From positions 1,178,001 through 1,242,000 of the forward strand of contig OZ014416.1 in NCBI GenBank assembly GCA_963965975.1: 64,000 nucleotides of DNA. The letters run 5' to 3'. This DNA is from Xestospongia bergquistia. Lineage: Eukaryota > Porifera > Demospongiae > Haplosclerida > Petrosiidae. Position numbers and translations under genes: made by a program. Numbering within the stretch: the first letter of the stretch is position 1; each line of letters begins with the position of its first letter. Positions 1 to 11,172 of the stretch are shown here, in pieces. The notes under the pieces were generated by a model that was not told the origin of the DNA, did not search any database, and worked only from the letters and a program-made list of their open reading frames with translations.

Positions 1-186
1 AAACACAGAGTGTCTCATCCAAAACACATCAGAATATCTCAATACTTGTCAGTCTTCCTTCCTAAGACATTGTCCATGTTATGACTGGTTTATAAGCTAA
101 AGCAATGTTTGGCTATATCAACCAGTCAGTTTTTACAGTGTAAATATATTGGACTCTTTTGAACTATCCATGTTGAATATTGTTAT
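1..186. repeat. Direct repeat, left copy (cut by window edge)
   Basis: This stretch recurs nearly base for base at 4205-4391, with only a few substitutions. Homology stops after the shared AATATTGTTAT. Both copies lie on the 3' side of minus-strand vWA gene copies, so they probably belong to the tandem duplication unit rather than to a separate element. The left boundary is outside the window. Confidence 0.85.
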
Positions 187-471
187 GTTGTGATGGTCAA
201 ACTATGTTTGAGTGTTTTTTTATAAAGTGAAGTTAAAGAGGCCATGTTCACTTGTGTAAACATGACATAAGAGTAATTAAGAATATTTATTTTTGAAATA
301 AAATATGCAATAACAAAAATTGCTATAACTAACACAGATGTGCCAAAAACTTACTATAGTTAATAACACAATATAATAATGTACTAACAAAGCTAACTAA
401 GTAATAACTATATAGTTTAACAACTATTTGGTAACTTTTAGCAGCACAATCTTTAGTATACTGAGCTAGTT

Positions 472-1868
472 TTATTGCATTAATGTAGCTAACAAGGTAA
501 AGAGAACAGCAAAGAGTGGAATGTGATAAATCGTCTTCATTCCTAAAGCTATAAAATGAATAGAAGTTTTAATTTGATTAGAATAATAAAATTAGGAAAA
601 CTACATTGTTATATATTTATGTGCTTTACCTGCACTAGTTGTATCTCCAAATGTTGTATTTAGAGAGAATGTGTTGTTATTAAGTAGGCCCACAATAGAC
701 AAGTAGACATTAGCTGTAGTGTTGGACATTGAGCCAGTTTGACGACGTTGACGATTTGTTTGCATACCACCAGTAGATGACTGATATAAGTCAGGACTAA
801 TAAAGTAATCTATACCAGCACTTGTACTTTGAATGGAGAAATCAGCTGTTAAAGAAGTAGAGTTTCATATTGTGAATGATCCTTGGACCTCTACTTGTCC
901 TATAGTAATATCAATTTTTAATGTAATGCCTTCATCAGGAAAGGGATACTGGAGCAAATGAGACTCATTCATGCCAAGACTTGTCTCCAATGGGTCACTT
1001 ATAGAACCAATGGCCAGAGCTATTTGAGAAAGTTCATTCTATTAATAAAATGTAATATGCTTACTTGTACAAGCTGATGTTTGTAGTGGGAGCAGTTTGG
1101 CAGCAAATTGAGCGGGAGAAAAGCTTGAAATGAGAAAAACATTTCTTGAACTAGAAGCTATAGTATTGAGCTCAGATGTGTCAATACCACTTCCAATACC
1201 AAATGAATAGACTACTATACCAGCTGCATGAACTAACTGTGCAGCTTGAGCAGTTGAATTTAGTGATGTGGATTGACCATCAGTAAAAACTATAGTTACT
1301 CGAGGGACTCCTTGACTTGTACGAGCATTACTGAATGCTGTATGTAGAAGATTTAAAGCTAAATTGGTATATGTTAATCCATCAGTATAATTAATATTAG
1401 TAATAGAAGTGTTTAGCTGTCCAGCATTGTTAATTGAACCAAGTGGAATAACAATAGAAGCTGAACTTGCAAATATATGAAATGCATAGATGATCAGAAA
1501 AGTTTACAGTTGTACTGTGTATACATACTAACCTCCAAGAAGCTCTTTCAGAGTTTGAAGGAGTTGGTGTGCAACAAGTTGTACAGCATTTGATATCCAA
1601 CCATCCAAGAAACTATCAGCTGCTTGCTTGGTACATGTAGTTGCTGTGTCATAAACCTGTAGGGAATGCAATAATATAAAAAGTATCTTTGATTGCATTT
1701 TAATTTAGTGTACTTGTTGAATTGCTTGTTTGTTGAAGAAATCACTCCATTGATAGACTTCAACAGCTAGACAGTACAAGTTGGTAGCACTCAGAAGAAT
1801 GTCAGTACAGAATCTATTGTCAGTATAGCAAGATGGATGACTGTCAAAAGCCAATGTTTGTAATTCAC
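472..1868 (-). pseudogene. vWA surface-protein gene, copy 1 (broken)
   Basis: Minus-strand exons match copy 2 closely. They comprise a C-terminal hydrophobic exon (472-548), a beta-sandwich exon from about 631 with an NRQRRQ furin-like site, the 3' part of the vWA exon (including the FTDG and YSFGIG regions), exon 3, and part of exon 2. Two lesions are visible. The 5' part of the vWA exon, which in the other copies carries DASGS (the first MIDAS motif), is missing by a deletion near 1470. The gene also stops within exon 2 at about 1868, where unrelated sequence begins, so signal peptide and first Cys-rich exon are absent. As read, the exon 4/5 junction does not keep frame. It can hardly make a working adhesion domain. 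Confidence 0.8.
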
Positions 1869-2021
1869 TTTAGACTATCAGATGATAGTATCAATTTTAG
1901 GTGAACTAAATGGTATAATAAGTGAAAGTATGAGATGGACAAGCAACAAAAACCCTCCCCAGAATCGATAGTCATCATTAAACTCTCCACAAGTGGTGTC
2001 AAAATAAGGCTTTAATTTTAA

Positions 2022-3101
2022 AATCCATTTCAACCGATACGGTGTCTTCCTTATTATCTTCATCGTTACATGAGACTGGAGAATTGCATCTTCTTCAATA
2101 ACAGTGGAGAAGTTGGCTCTGCACTTTATTTATGGCAATTTACAGCATTAAAGCCAGAAACCCATTTTGATATTTTGTTGAAGAATGTTAGCATAAAAAA
2201 TAACTATTTCGTAAATCTAACATCAACTAGTGATGACACATCAAGTTCAGTTCTTATTTTGTTTGTTACTAACATCAAATTCAATAATGTAACAATTAGT
2301 GATCACAATATTACAGGGCTGCATATCTACAATACTTTAATAACAATTGCGGATAGTAACACAACAATTAACAAGAACAAAGGAGTGAAAGGAGGTGGAA
2401 TCTATATGAGAGGCAACTCTGAATTCATTTTCAAGCCCCCAGCAAATCTTATGTTGTCCAATAACAATGCAGATTTTGGCGGAGGGTTGTTCGTTCAACA
2501 GGAAACTCTAGAAGATGATCGACCACTGTGTTTCTTTCAGATAGAGGATGAATCATCTATTAGTACTGGTATATCACCTAACACTCACATTTATTCTATT
2601 AACAACATTGCTAATATAGCAGGAGATTTTCTCTATGGTTCAACAGGTGCTTTACTTGATTGTAAACTGACAACACTGTTCTCGTATTACACTAACACCA
2701 CTAAAGCATTTGAGGAATTGGTCATTTATGACAATTATGACAGCCTTTCAACCATTTCCTCTAGTCCAGTTAAAGTGTGCTTCTGTAATAATGATGGTCA
2801 CCCAAACTGTACCGAATTAACCAGAAAAATTAACGTTTTGCCCGGTGCCTACTTTGATATTAACATAACTGCTGTAGGACTCAAAGAAGGCATCACATAT
2901 GGTATTGTAAATGATCGTTATGTTACTAACAACAATAGAGAAGTGAATGGTGTCACCAGATTACAAAGAGGATGTATGCTGACCAGATACAAATTGAATA
3001 AGTTAGGAGGGATCACTATCATATATCTAAATGTTGTTGATTCCACAGTACCAACTGATAACATTCCCCTAGCTGTAAATTTAACAATGCTTCCACTATA
3101 G
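2022..3101 (+). CDS. Beta-helix surface-protein fragment, intronless
   Basis: A 343-residue open frame runs from an ATG at 2070, and the frame stays open back to 2022. The protein is rich in Asn, Thr and Ser with many N-glycosylation sequons. Periodic turns such as GSALYL, GGGIYM and GGGLFV are typical of right-handed parallel beta-helix repeats. The C-terminal third has a Cys-rich stretch (VCFCNN ... PNC) followed by a beta-rich segment. There is no signal peptide and no membrane segment, so it looks like an internal piece of a larger extracellular protein. It sits exactly where vWA copy 1 is broken and has no introns. It may be a truncated duplicate or a retrocopy; function unknown. Confidence 0.6.
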   Translation, partial: NPFQPIRCLPYYLHRYMRLENCIFFNNSGEVGSALYLWQFTALKPETHFDILLKNVSIKNNYFVNLTSTSDDTSSSVLILFVTNIKFNNVTISDHNITGLHIYNTLITIADSNTTINKNKGVKGGGIYMRGNSEFIFKPPANLMLSNNNADFGGGLFVQQETLEDDRPLCFFQIEDESSISTGISPNTHIYSINNIANIAGDFLYGSTGALLDCKLTTLFSYYTNTTKAFEELVIYDNYDSLSTISSSPVKVCFCNNDGHPNCTELTRKINVLPGAYFDINITAVGLKEGITYGIVNDRYVTNNNREVNGVTRLQRGCMLTRYKLNKLGGITIIYLNVVDSTVPTDNIPLAVNLTMLPL

Positions 3102-3439
3102 TTTGGTGGCTACCAGTGCCGTGTTTGCCAAAAAGTATAAGGTTTTCCATCATTTTCACAAATGTAGCACAATTTGAAACAAAATACCAGCTTTTCTATC
3201 TTACATTTTGAATTGCAGTCATAAGTATTATTTCTTCATCACAATATGTATGAATGTTTTTTTATGAGCTGGTTGAGCATGGAAGCTCACTACCTTACAA
3301 CATATTGCACCTTTTTCTATATTGCCTATTGAATTAAGCAACCAATAAATAAAAACACTTTCTAAAAATGAAGTAAATGTAGGTAATATCAATTACATAC
3401 AAAGAATGTAAACAAGAGAGTAGGAATGACAATTGCATC

Positions 3440-3780
3440 ATCTTTAACTCCAACATGTGTTTTGTCATTCCCAATTTCAAAGTTGGAAATGATATATACT
3501 GTTAACAAAATTCTTCATTGTTTCAAAATTTGTATTGCCAATAAGATTTTCAACACAAAGATATCAATACCAGATCTACAACCTATATTGTAAATAGTTA
3601 TATTGATCCAATTAAACAATAAACATACAATTATACCTCCAAGAAGATTTTTCAAAGTTTAAAGGAATTGACGTGTAACAAGTTGTGTAGCATTTGATAT
3701 CCAATTATCCAACAGAAGACAAGAAACTATCAACTGCTTGTCTAGTGCATGTAGTTGCTGTTTTAAAAACCTGCACTTAA
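3440..3780 (-). pseudogene. vWA gene fragment (exon 4 start and exon 3)
   Basis: On the minus strand the sequence resembles the beginning of the vWA exon and all of exon 3 of the neighbouring copies, with small indels. The DASGS coding region is no longer readable. Spacing between the two exons is like that in copies 2 and 3. Flanking exons 1, 2, 5 and 6 are not recognisable. This is a decayed copy, or the other half of copy 1 split by rearrangement. Confidence 0.65.
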
Positions 3781-3832
3781 AAACGTTTGTCATTTTAACC
3801 TATGTCTTTGTTACCATAGTTTCATCAATACA

Positions 3833-4113
3833 ATGGAAGACCAATTCTAAAATACCACGAAGCCAAACCTAGTCTAACTCAATATATATAAACCCAACTA
3901 TAAATAAAGCCATAAGTAATCTTCGTAGTTTATTGTTGAAATATTCACACTATGAGGGAGAGATGGATACTATTTCAAGTGAACTAGTTCAGTTGAAATA
4001 GTATCCATCTCCTCCTCATATGGCTTCAATTATTGTACAAAGAAGTATGTTTTGGCTTTATATATTGAGTTAGACTAGGTTTGGGTTTTGTTATTTTAGA
4101 ATTAGGCTTCCAT
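3833..4113. mobile_element. Fold-back MITE with nested palindrome
   Basis: The ends are inverted repeats of about 60 bases. The left arm starts ATGGAAGACCAATTCTAAAA and the right arm, reverse-complemented, starts ATGGAAGCCTAATTCTAAAA. Both run on through CCTAGTCTAACTCAATATAT. A second inverted repeat sits in the middle (GATGGATACTATTTCAA ... TTGAAATAGTATCCATC). There is no open frame. Likely a non-autonomous DNA transposon of unknown superfamily; I could not define a target duplication. Confidence 0.8.
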
Positions 4114-4204
4114 CATATTTGTGAAGCTAGCTATCAGGCACACAATAGCAGTGTCTATGTAGGGATGACCTGGATTATCCATTGAAATATATTGTCATGA
4201 TCAG

Positions 4205-4391
4205 AAAACACAGAGTGTCTCACCCAAAACACATCAGAATATCTCAATACTTGTCAGTCTTCCTTCCTAAGACAATATCCATGTTATGACTGGTTTATAA
4301 GCTAAAGCAATGTTTGGCTATATCAACCAGTCAGTTTTTACAGTGTAAATATATTGGACTCTTTTGAACTATCCATGTTGAATATTGTTAT
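4205..4391. repeat. Direct repeat, right copy
   Basis: Nearly identical to 1-186, about 4.2 kb away in the same orientation. Probably part of the tandem unit that carries the vWA genes. Confidence 0.85.
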
Positions 4392-5868
4392 TCCTCAAGT
4401 GATGTAATCTCACGTGATGCGCAAACTGATTATTGATAAAAAAAGCATTCCTCTTCAATCAAAAGAGGGAAAAAAGCTTTGTCGTTTAGTGCATCTACTG
4501 GATACTTTGCACTCTAATTGATATAAAAACTGATTCTTCAAATCTTGTATGTAACACTAGCAACATTTAAAGAGAAGAAAACATTTGTATTTGATTTAAA
4601 TAGAGTTGAAACTTCATATATTAAGTAACATCACATAGGTAATTGAATGTAGAGATAAATCAGTAATACAAATTCTTGTGTTTTTATACACTCAAGTTCA
4701 GCACTAGAATGTTTTTAAAATAATCCAGATATAAAAGTGTATCATTCAAAATAATAAACACTACACTAGCTCTTTGAATTATAACATATGAAGTTAGTAC
4801 ATGTGTGAAAATAACATCAAATGTACTACATTTACAACCTATGTACCAGCTATCATTATAGTATCTGTTATCACCATACACATATACTAGACTCAAGCTT
4901 AGAATCTATATCATGTTTGCTAGTAAGTCAAATAAACAACCTATTAGAATCATTAGTCTAATAAAAAGCTATATAATGAAACTAATTAATATAATTATGA
5001 GGAAATCATAATGTGTATATTGGGCAGTTTATATGCACATTGTAAGATGTCTGATTATATATCAATCCTATATATCACAAAAGGAAGTGACATGAAAGTC
5101 AAATAACAAATTGTTGTATTGAAATGATCTACCATTATATTAGCAATGATAAGTGGTTGGTTTATAAGAACTATGTTGATATAGAGCTCACATATGATAG
5201 CCCTTTATTTTTTAAAATGTATAGTGTACCAGACAAGGTATAAGATTACTTTTGATGCCAATTGAAATATAACCATTGTTTTTAGCAGCAGTAATAAACT
5301 AATAATACATGCCCAGTTAGTTACAAAGTTTGTATTTTGATTTTAAAATGTTTATTAAGTAGCTAGCATAAGACAATTAAATTATATTCATTATAATTGT
5401 TTCACTTTCTCATTGTATGTACAATGTATAATAACTATATGTATGTATATAACTGTACATGTGTTCACTTGTGTGGTCAATATTTGTACATAGACTACTC
5501 ACATGATATACCAACATGTACCTCCTATTAATAATGACTGTGCTAGCTTGCATATACCTCTTGACTATGAATATAGATTAAGATTTTATTAAAAAGAATT
5601 TTTTTTAACAAACTCCTCTCAAATGATTATAACAAAAATTAACATAATTTGGTATACATATGCAACAACCAGAAAAAAATATGCTAGTCATCCTACAAAA
5701 ATAGAAGTTAATTTTTTAGTATTATATTATACTAACCAATGCTCATTGTTAAAATAATGACATAAAGACTTCTACTAGATGTCTAACATAACTATATAGT
5801 AACAAACAATGCAACTACTAGTTTATAATTACAACAATATTGGAGAGGAGGCCTTAAATATTCTGTCT
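4392..5868. other. AT-rich spacer downstream of vWA copy 2
   Basis: No coding sequence with codon structure, splice signals or protein similarity was seen. The part near 5840-5868 is the 3' flank of vWA copy 2. Confidence 0.6.
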
Positions 5869-7887
5869 TCATTGCAGCACAGCAAAGAGCACAACCACCA
5901 GGGTCAATAGTGGTATGTAGGCTGTTTTCAGTCCTAGTGCTGTAAATATAGATAGAGCAATGTTGTAATTGTTATGTGAGCAATGATAATGTACTAGTGA
6001 TATATCTTATAGTATGTTTTTATTTTGGGGTTTACCTGCACTAGGAGTAGATGTTGGTGTTGACGTAACTGTTGATATTGGTGTAGTTGATGTCATGGTT
6101 GATAATATTGATGTAGTTGATGTTATAATTGGTGGAGCTGTATCTCCAAATGTTGTATTAAGAGAGAATGTATTATTTGTGTCTAGACCCTCAATGGATA
6201 GAAAAACATTAGCTGTTGTGTTTGATGGTGAACCAGTTTGACGACGTCGACGATTTGCTTGCATACCACCAGTAGATGACTGGTATAAGTCAGGACTAAT
6301 AAAGTAATCTATACCAGCACTTGTACTTTGAATGGAGAAATCAGCTGTTAAAGAAGTAGGGTTTTGTATTGTGAATGATCCTTGGACCTGTATTTGTCCT
6401 ATAGTAATATCAATTTTTAATGTAATGCCTTCATCAGGAAAGGGATACTGGAGCAAACGAGATTGATTCATGCCAAGACTTGTGTCCAATGGGTCACTTA
6501 TAGAAGCAATGGCTGGAGCTATTTGAGATAGTGACATACAAAATTCATTCTATTAATAAAATGTAACATACTTACTAGTACAAGCTGATGTTTGTAGTGG
6601 GAGCAGTTTGGCAGCAAATTGAGCAGGAGAAAAGCTTGAAATGAGGAAAACATTTCTTGAACTAGAAGCTATAGCATTGAGCTCAGATGTATCAATACCA
6701 CTTCCAATACCAAATGAATAGACTACTATACCAGTATCATGAATAGCCTGTGCAGCTGGAGCAGTTGAACTTGGGGAATTGGATCTACCATCAGTAAAAA
6801 CTATAGCTATTCGAGGGACGCCTTGACTTGTACGAGCATTACTAAATGCTCTATGTAGAAGATTTAAAGCTAAATTGGTATATGTTAATCCACCAGTATA
6901 ATAAATATTAGTAATAGAAGTATTTAACTGTGAAGCATTGTTAATTGAACCAAGTGGAATCACAATAGAAGCTGAACTTGCAAATCTTATAACTCCAACA
7001 CGTGTTTTGTTAGCCCCAATTTCAAAGTTAGAAATAATTGTGTTAACAAAATTCTTCATTGTTACAAAGTTGGAACTACCAATACTTCCAGAAGCATCCA
7101 ACACAAAGATAATATCAAGACCAGATTTGCAAACTATATGAAATGCATATAATATTGTAAAATTTAACATTTGTATTGTGCATACATGCTAACCTCCAAG
7201 AAGCTCCTTCAGAGTTTGAAGGAATTGACGTGCAAGTTGTACAGCATTTGATATCCAACCATCCACAAAAGACAAGAAACTATCAGCTGCTTGCTTGGTA
7301 CATGTAGTTGCTGTGTCATAAACCTATAGGGAAAGCAATAATATAAAAAGTATCTTTGATTGCATTTTAATTTAGTGTACTTGTTGAATTGCTTGTTTGT
7401 TGAAGAAATCACTCCATTGATAGACTTCAACAGCTAGACAGTACAAGTTGGTGGCACTCAGAAGGATGTCAGTACAGAATCCATTATCAGTATAGCAAGA
7501 TGGATGGCTGTCAAAAGCCAATGTCTGTAATTCACTGCATGTTCCATTTGAGTTGTAGATACTGCTGTTCAGGATAACTCTCATAAGACAAATTTTTACA
7601 TTGTCAATCCAAGTTTGACCCTGTACAATGTAGATAATTAAAATAGATAATTTCTAGAAGAATGCTTAATAACTTACTGCAGACGTAAAGCAGCTTCTCT
7701 TATTTCCAAATTGACGACAGTATCTGTTACCATAGGCAAGAGGATATCCATTAGTACCACATTGAAATTTTGCCTCTACACACTGAGTGTAGAAGTCACA
7801 GTTTCCAGCATTAGCTAGAGCTGTACAGTCCTGAGCTTTGACAGTAACTGCCAAGTAGAACACCACTGCAAACGGGAGTAGCTTCAT
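5869..7887 (-). CDS. Secreted Cys-rich/vWA surface protein, copy 2
   Basis: The exons read on the minus strand are 7678-7887, 7381-7620, 7194-7323, 6576-7133, about 6037-6555 and 5869-5940. The chosen ATG (7887) begins a signal peptide, MKLLPFAVVFYLAVTVKA. Next come a Cys-rich module (CDFYTQC, CGTNGYP, YC, CLM, SCY, GFC), a short helical exon and a vWA domain with complete MIDAS residues (DASGS, the Thr region GGLTYTN, FTDG). A beta-sandwich region follows, with a furin-like RRRR, a Thr/Ser tail and a hydrophobic C-terminus (YIPLLTLVVVLFAVLQ) fitting a GPI signal or membrane end. vWA domains with MIDAS bind ligands through a metal ion. One problem: the exon 4 to exon 5 join as read is out of frame, so this copy may be damaged or use another splice site. 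Confidence 0.75.
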
Positions 7888-8082
7888 GCTTAAAAGCTTG
7901 TAAGTTGTAGATTTATTAATAATTGCATGCAGTCCTCTTTTATAGACTTGTCTAATTCTAAAATTGAACAGTAGTGTGTTCAAAATTTTGACACACACTT
8001 TAAATTTTGTTTGTTATGGAAGAAACCTTTCACTGACTTTATATTCCTACCAACTCCAAATATTAATAAATATGCATTTACT

Positions 8083-8518
8083 TATGGGGTGCTGTTTGTG
8101 TCAAAATTGGAAAATTTTCATGATATAATAAAAAGTCATTATTTATTAAAATATACGGAAGCCTCAGGCGGACATTCCAATTTCAATATAATGGGGTTAT
8201 ACAGAGTTTTAATGTCTGTCCTCGACTTCCCTAAATAATAGACCTACAATATACAACCAAAGTCAAGGACCCAACCTAACTGGAAACATCTCGCTGACGC
8301 TTGATTCTAAGAGACGGCTCATGGTACTCGCGCTCCACATTTTATTAAGTAACAATAAAAAGTAAATCATAACATGTTAAATGTACCATTGAATGTATTT
8401 AATTTTGACACAAACGGTGCTCCATAAATAAGAAGTAAATCGACAATAATTTGATAACTAATGACTTATTTATTATATCATGATAATTTTTCAATTTTGA
8501 CACAAACAGCGCCCCATA
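8083..8518. mobile_element. Nested MITE with TATGGGG/CCCCATA ends
   Basis: Ends are inverted: TATGGGGTGCTGTTTGTGTC at the left and, reverse-complemented, TATGGGGCGCTGTTTGTGTC at the right, each continuing with AAAATTG. Inside, 8345-8426 matches the right half of the MITE at 48002-48163 (shared AAAAAGTAAATCATAACATG and the AAACGGTGC end). The block is therefore two related elements nested or fused. No open frame of its own. Confidence 0.7.
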
Positions 8519-10687
8519 TTTATTAATTGTGATTCTGTTGTCATGATGTGGGGTTGATAATGACACCAGTTCAGCCCCGGTCAATTTAATAATGTTGACA
8601 AAAGGAAGAATTAAGGAAATTAGGAAAAGTTCAATTTAGTTAACAATTAAATATGATACATGTTCCTTAACTTCTGTTTATAGTGGTTGATACCTGTATA
8701 GGAAAATGAAAACATAATCTTTGAATTCCATAATACTAATATGATTATAGTGTTCTGGTAATGCTACTTGACTTATAATGTTTTTGTTGCTAGTGCTGGT
8801 GATAAGATCATTAAATGTGTGTGTGATTTAGAAAACTCTAAAAACTGTTTATTTCTAGTATTGAGGTGCCAGTTTACATGTTCAATAGTACAATACACTC
8901 AATAATGTATGTACAGTGGATGAAATAAAACTTTTCTATATGTATGATCTTATCACATAACTAATACATATAAAATTATGGATTATGTTTTTTATTGTAG
9001 CATCAGTATAACTAGTCCATGCAGTGTAGACCATAAATAGGCTATGGGATCTAGCTCTTACTACAATAGCATGCATGATTCTGTTATTGACCAAGTACAC
9101 ATAGACCAGAGGTCAACAAGGTTAACAAAAAAAGAAGAATTGAGGAAGTTGAAGGTATTCTAAACTCAGGAGGAGTTCACTTGAGTTCACAAATTAGATA
9201 TGCTATATGATAGTACTATGTAGTATATCATGAGTTCAACATTTAATGGAAAATTAACATACTAGGAATACAAATAACCAACTTAGGACAAATGAGAAAT
9301 AACAGGTGCTTGCATGAGGATGTTGTATTGTAGCCTCGTACCCAGGAGTTCGCGAAAGCCTGGGTATGAGGCTAGTTGTATTGGTGCTCCATATTATTGT
9401 TATTGTAGGCATTACAAACAGTAACAAATAAATACACCAGAAACATGCACTAAGAATTGATATAATTAAGCTACTACAGGTGCTCCTGGTACACTGAACA
9501 CCTATGTCTCTCTTGTCCCAATCAAATGAGGAAAAGGGCCACCTCAAATCCAAAGATTAATCTGTATAATTATTTATATCACTTTTACACACATTAATTC
9601 ATCATATAATCTTAGGTTATGACATTGTATACTTAAGATGATGACTGTTTTAAACTGTATCTTAGCTGTCTGGCAACTGGTAGCCTGGAATATCATGTAG
9701 GAAGCAAAATACACATTCATAATATATACAATTGTTAATTCTAATAAATGCAAGGATTGAGATGCTTCTTAATTAACTAACTCCTTCTGTATTTGTGGTC
9801 AATGGCTGTAGACAAAAAATTGAAAACAGAATCTTCCATAATGCTAATTTGATTGCATCCATTTGTTCTTTGTATGTGAATTACTCAATTTCTGTATATT
9901 GTGAGTCATACATTTATCAATCTCTGTAGATATCTAACAATGACCTATTGTGAACAAAACAACCTATTGTAGTGTCAAATCAGTTAATCATTCCATTGTA
10001 TTGAACAATTACACTTAACAATAAAAGAGGTAATTAAATTTTGTTCAGTGATAGCACCACAGTAATAAAATTAACTTTATAGTAGATGAATTCTTAAACA
10101 TCATACAACTTCTATATCAGTAAACCTACTGTGCTGCATTCCTTACACTGCATATTATAATTGGTATTATGCTGACTAGTTATATCTATGTATTCTTATG
10201 AATCTCATTATCATATTTGACATTTCCTATCCCCTGAGTGCTCTGTGCAACCTATAAATTGTATATGTTGTTCTGTTGTCTTTTTGTTTGCATCTTAATA
10301 AAGTTATTAACTATAAAGGTCAATACACCACACCTACCCTTTATAGATTATAGTCAAGCAAATCAATGGGAAGTTCCAACTATGGTATTAGTTTATATAA
10401 TCACAACAGACAATAGTTTGTTAACCAGTTGATCTTGTAAATGCATTCGAGCAAATCAAAAAAACACTATAACAAGTTCATATAAGTGATTAATTATGAT
10501 GACTATATAAATTTTTCAATTAAAACCAAATTTCACCAATCATGCAGAGTGATCTGGCTTTCCATTATAAAGCTGGTCCAAACTACTGCAGTATATAATA
10601 ACTTATATAACTTTATATATCAGTAAATTTATAATATTACTATATATTGCTTGTTTATGACTCCTATCCACCTTTACTAATTTGTGA
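8519..10687. other. Spacer between vWA copies 2 and 3
   Basis: AT-rich sequence without recognisable genes. Its only clear structure is the hairpin at 9331-9374. Short open frames here lack protein-like composition. Confidence 0.55.
9331..9374. repeat. 16-bp-stem palindrome (CCTCGTACCCAGG type)
   Basis: TAGCCTCGTACCCAGG, a 12-base loop and CCTGGGTATGAGGCTA pair over 16 positions with one mismatch, which would be a G-U pair in RNA. The loop contains the 8-base palindrome TTCGCGAA. It is GC-rich in an AT-rich setting, which points to an inserted repeat. Confidence 0.8.
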
Positions 10688-10867
10688 CCAAATGTTTATA
10701 TTGATGGTTGACTTTATAATGAAAGCAAAAGTATTGTTTTGTTTGTTTGCATTCATAAAAGTAAACAAGTCATATATGACTACTCACATGTGACTTGTTT
10801 ACTTGTTCTATAAATGCAAAGAAACAAAACAATACTTTTGTTTTCGACAATCAATATAAGCATCTGG
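10688..10867. mobile_element. 180-base fold-back element
   Basis: The two halves are imperfect reverse complements over most of their length. The ends are CCAAATGTTTATATTGAT and, on the other strand, CCAGATGCTTATATTGAT. The inner arms share AAAAGTATTGTTTTGTTT and GTAAACAAGTCA. It has no coding capacity and is likely a MITE. It lies between vWA copies 2 and 3. Confidence 0.8.
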
Positions 10868-11172
10868 CATTTTGCAGTATATAATTGTAAAATAAGAAAC
10901 AGTCACTTTGTTGTTGTACATTTTCATTTATTGAATAAGTTTCTCTATACTAGATAACACATGTACACAATATTAAAAGTGAAATTTGCACAAAATGTAT
11001 ACAAACAACAAATATGTATTCCGCAGATACTTTGCAAAATATATAATTAAAATAACAGTTATGGATACAATGCATTTACTAATTGTCACTATAGCTACAT
11101 TATTGTAAAAACTAATCAAGCACACAACCTGTATTGTTAACATGTTATTGTAAAAGGGAAGCACTTCTGTCT

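Noticed and set aside
1-4391. Possible LTR retrotransposon with 186-base LTRs
   Set aside because: No TG...CA ends, primer-binding site, polypurine tract, gag or pol is visible between the repeats.
6014-7141. Plus-strand frames opposite vWA copy 2 (and similar ones opposite copies 3 and 5)
   Set aside because: Shadows of the minus-strand exons. Their sequence is fully explained by the vWA gene family.
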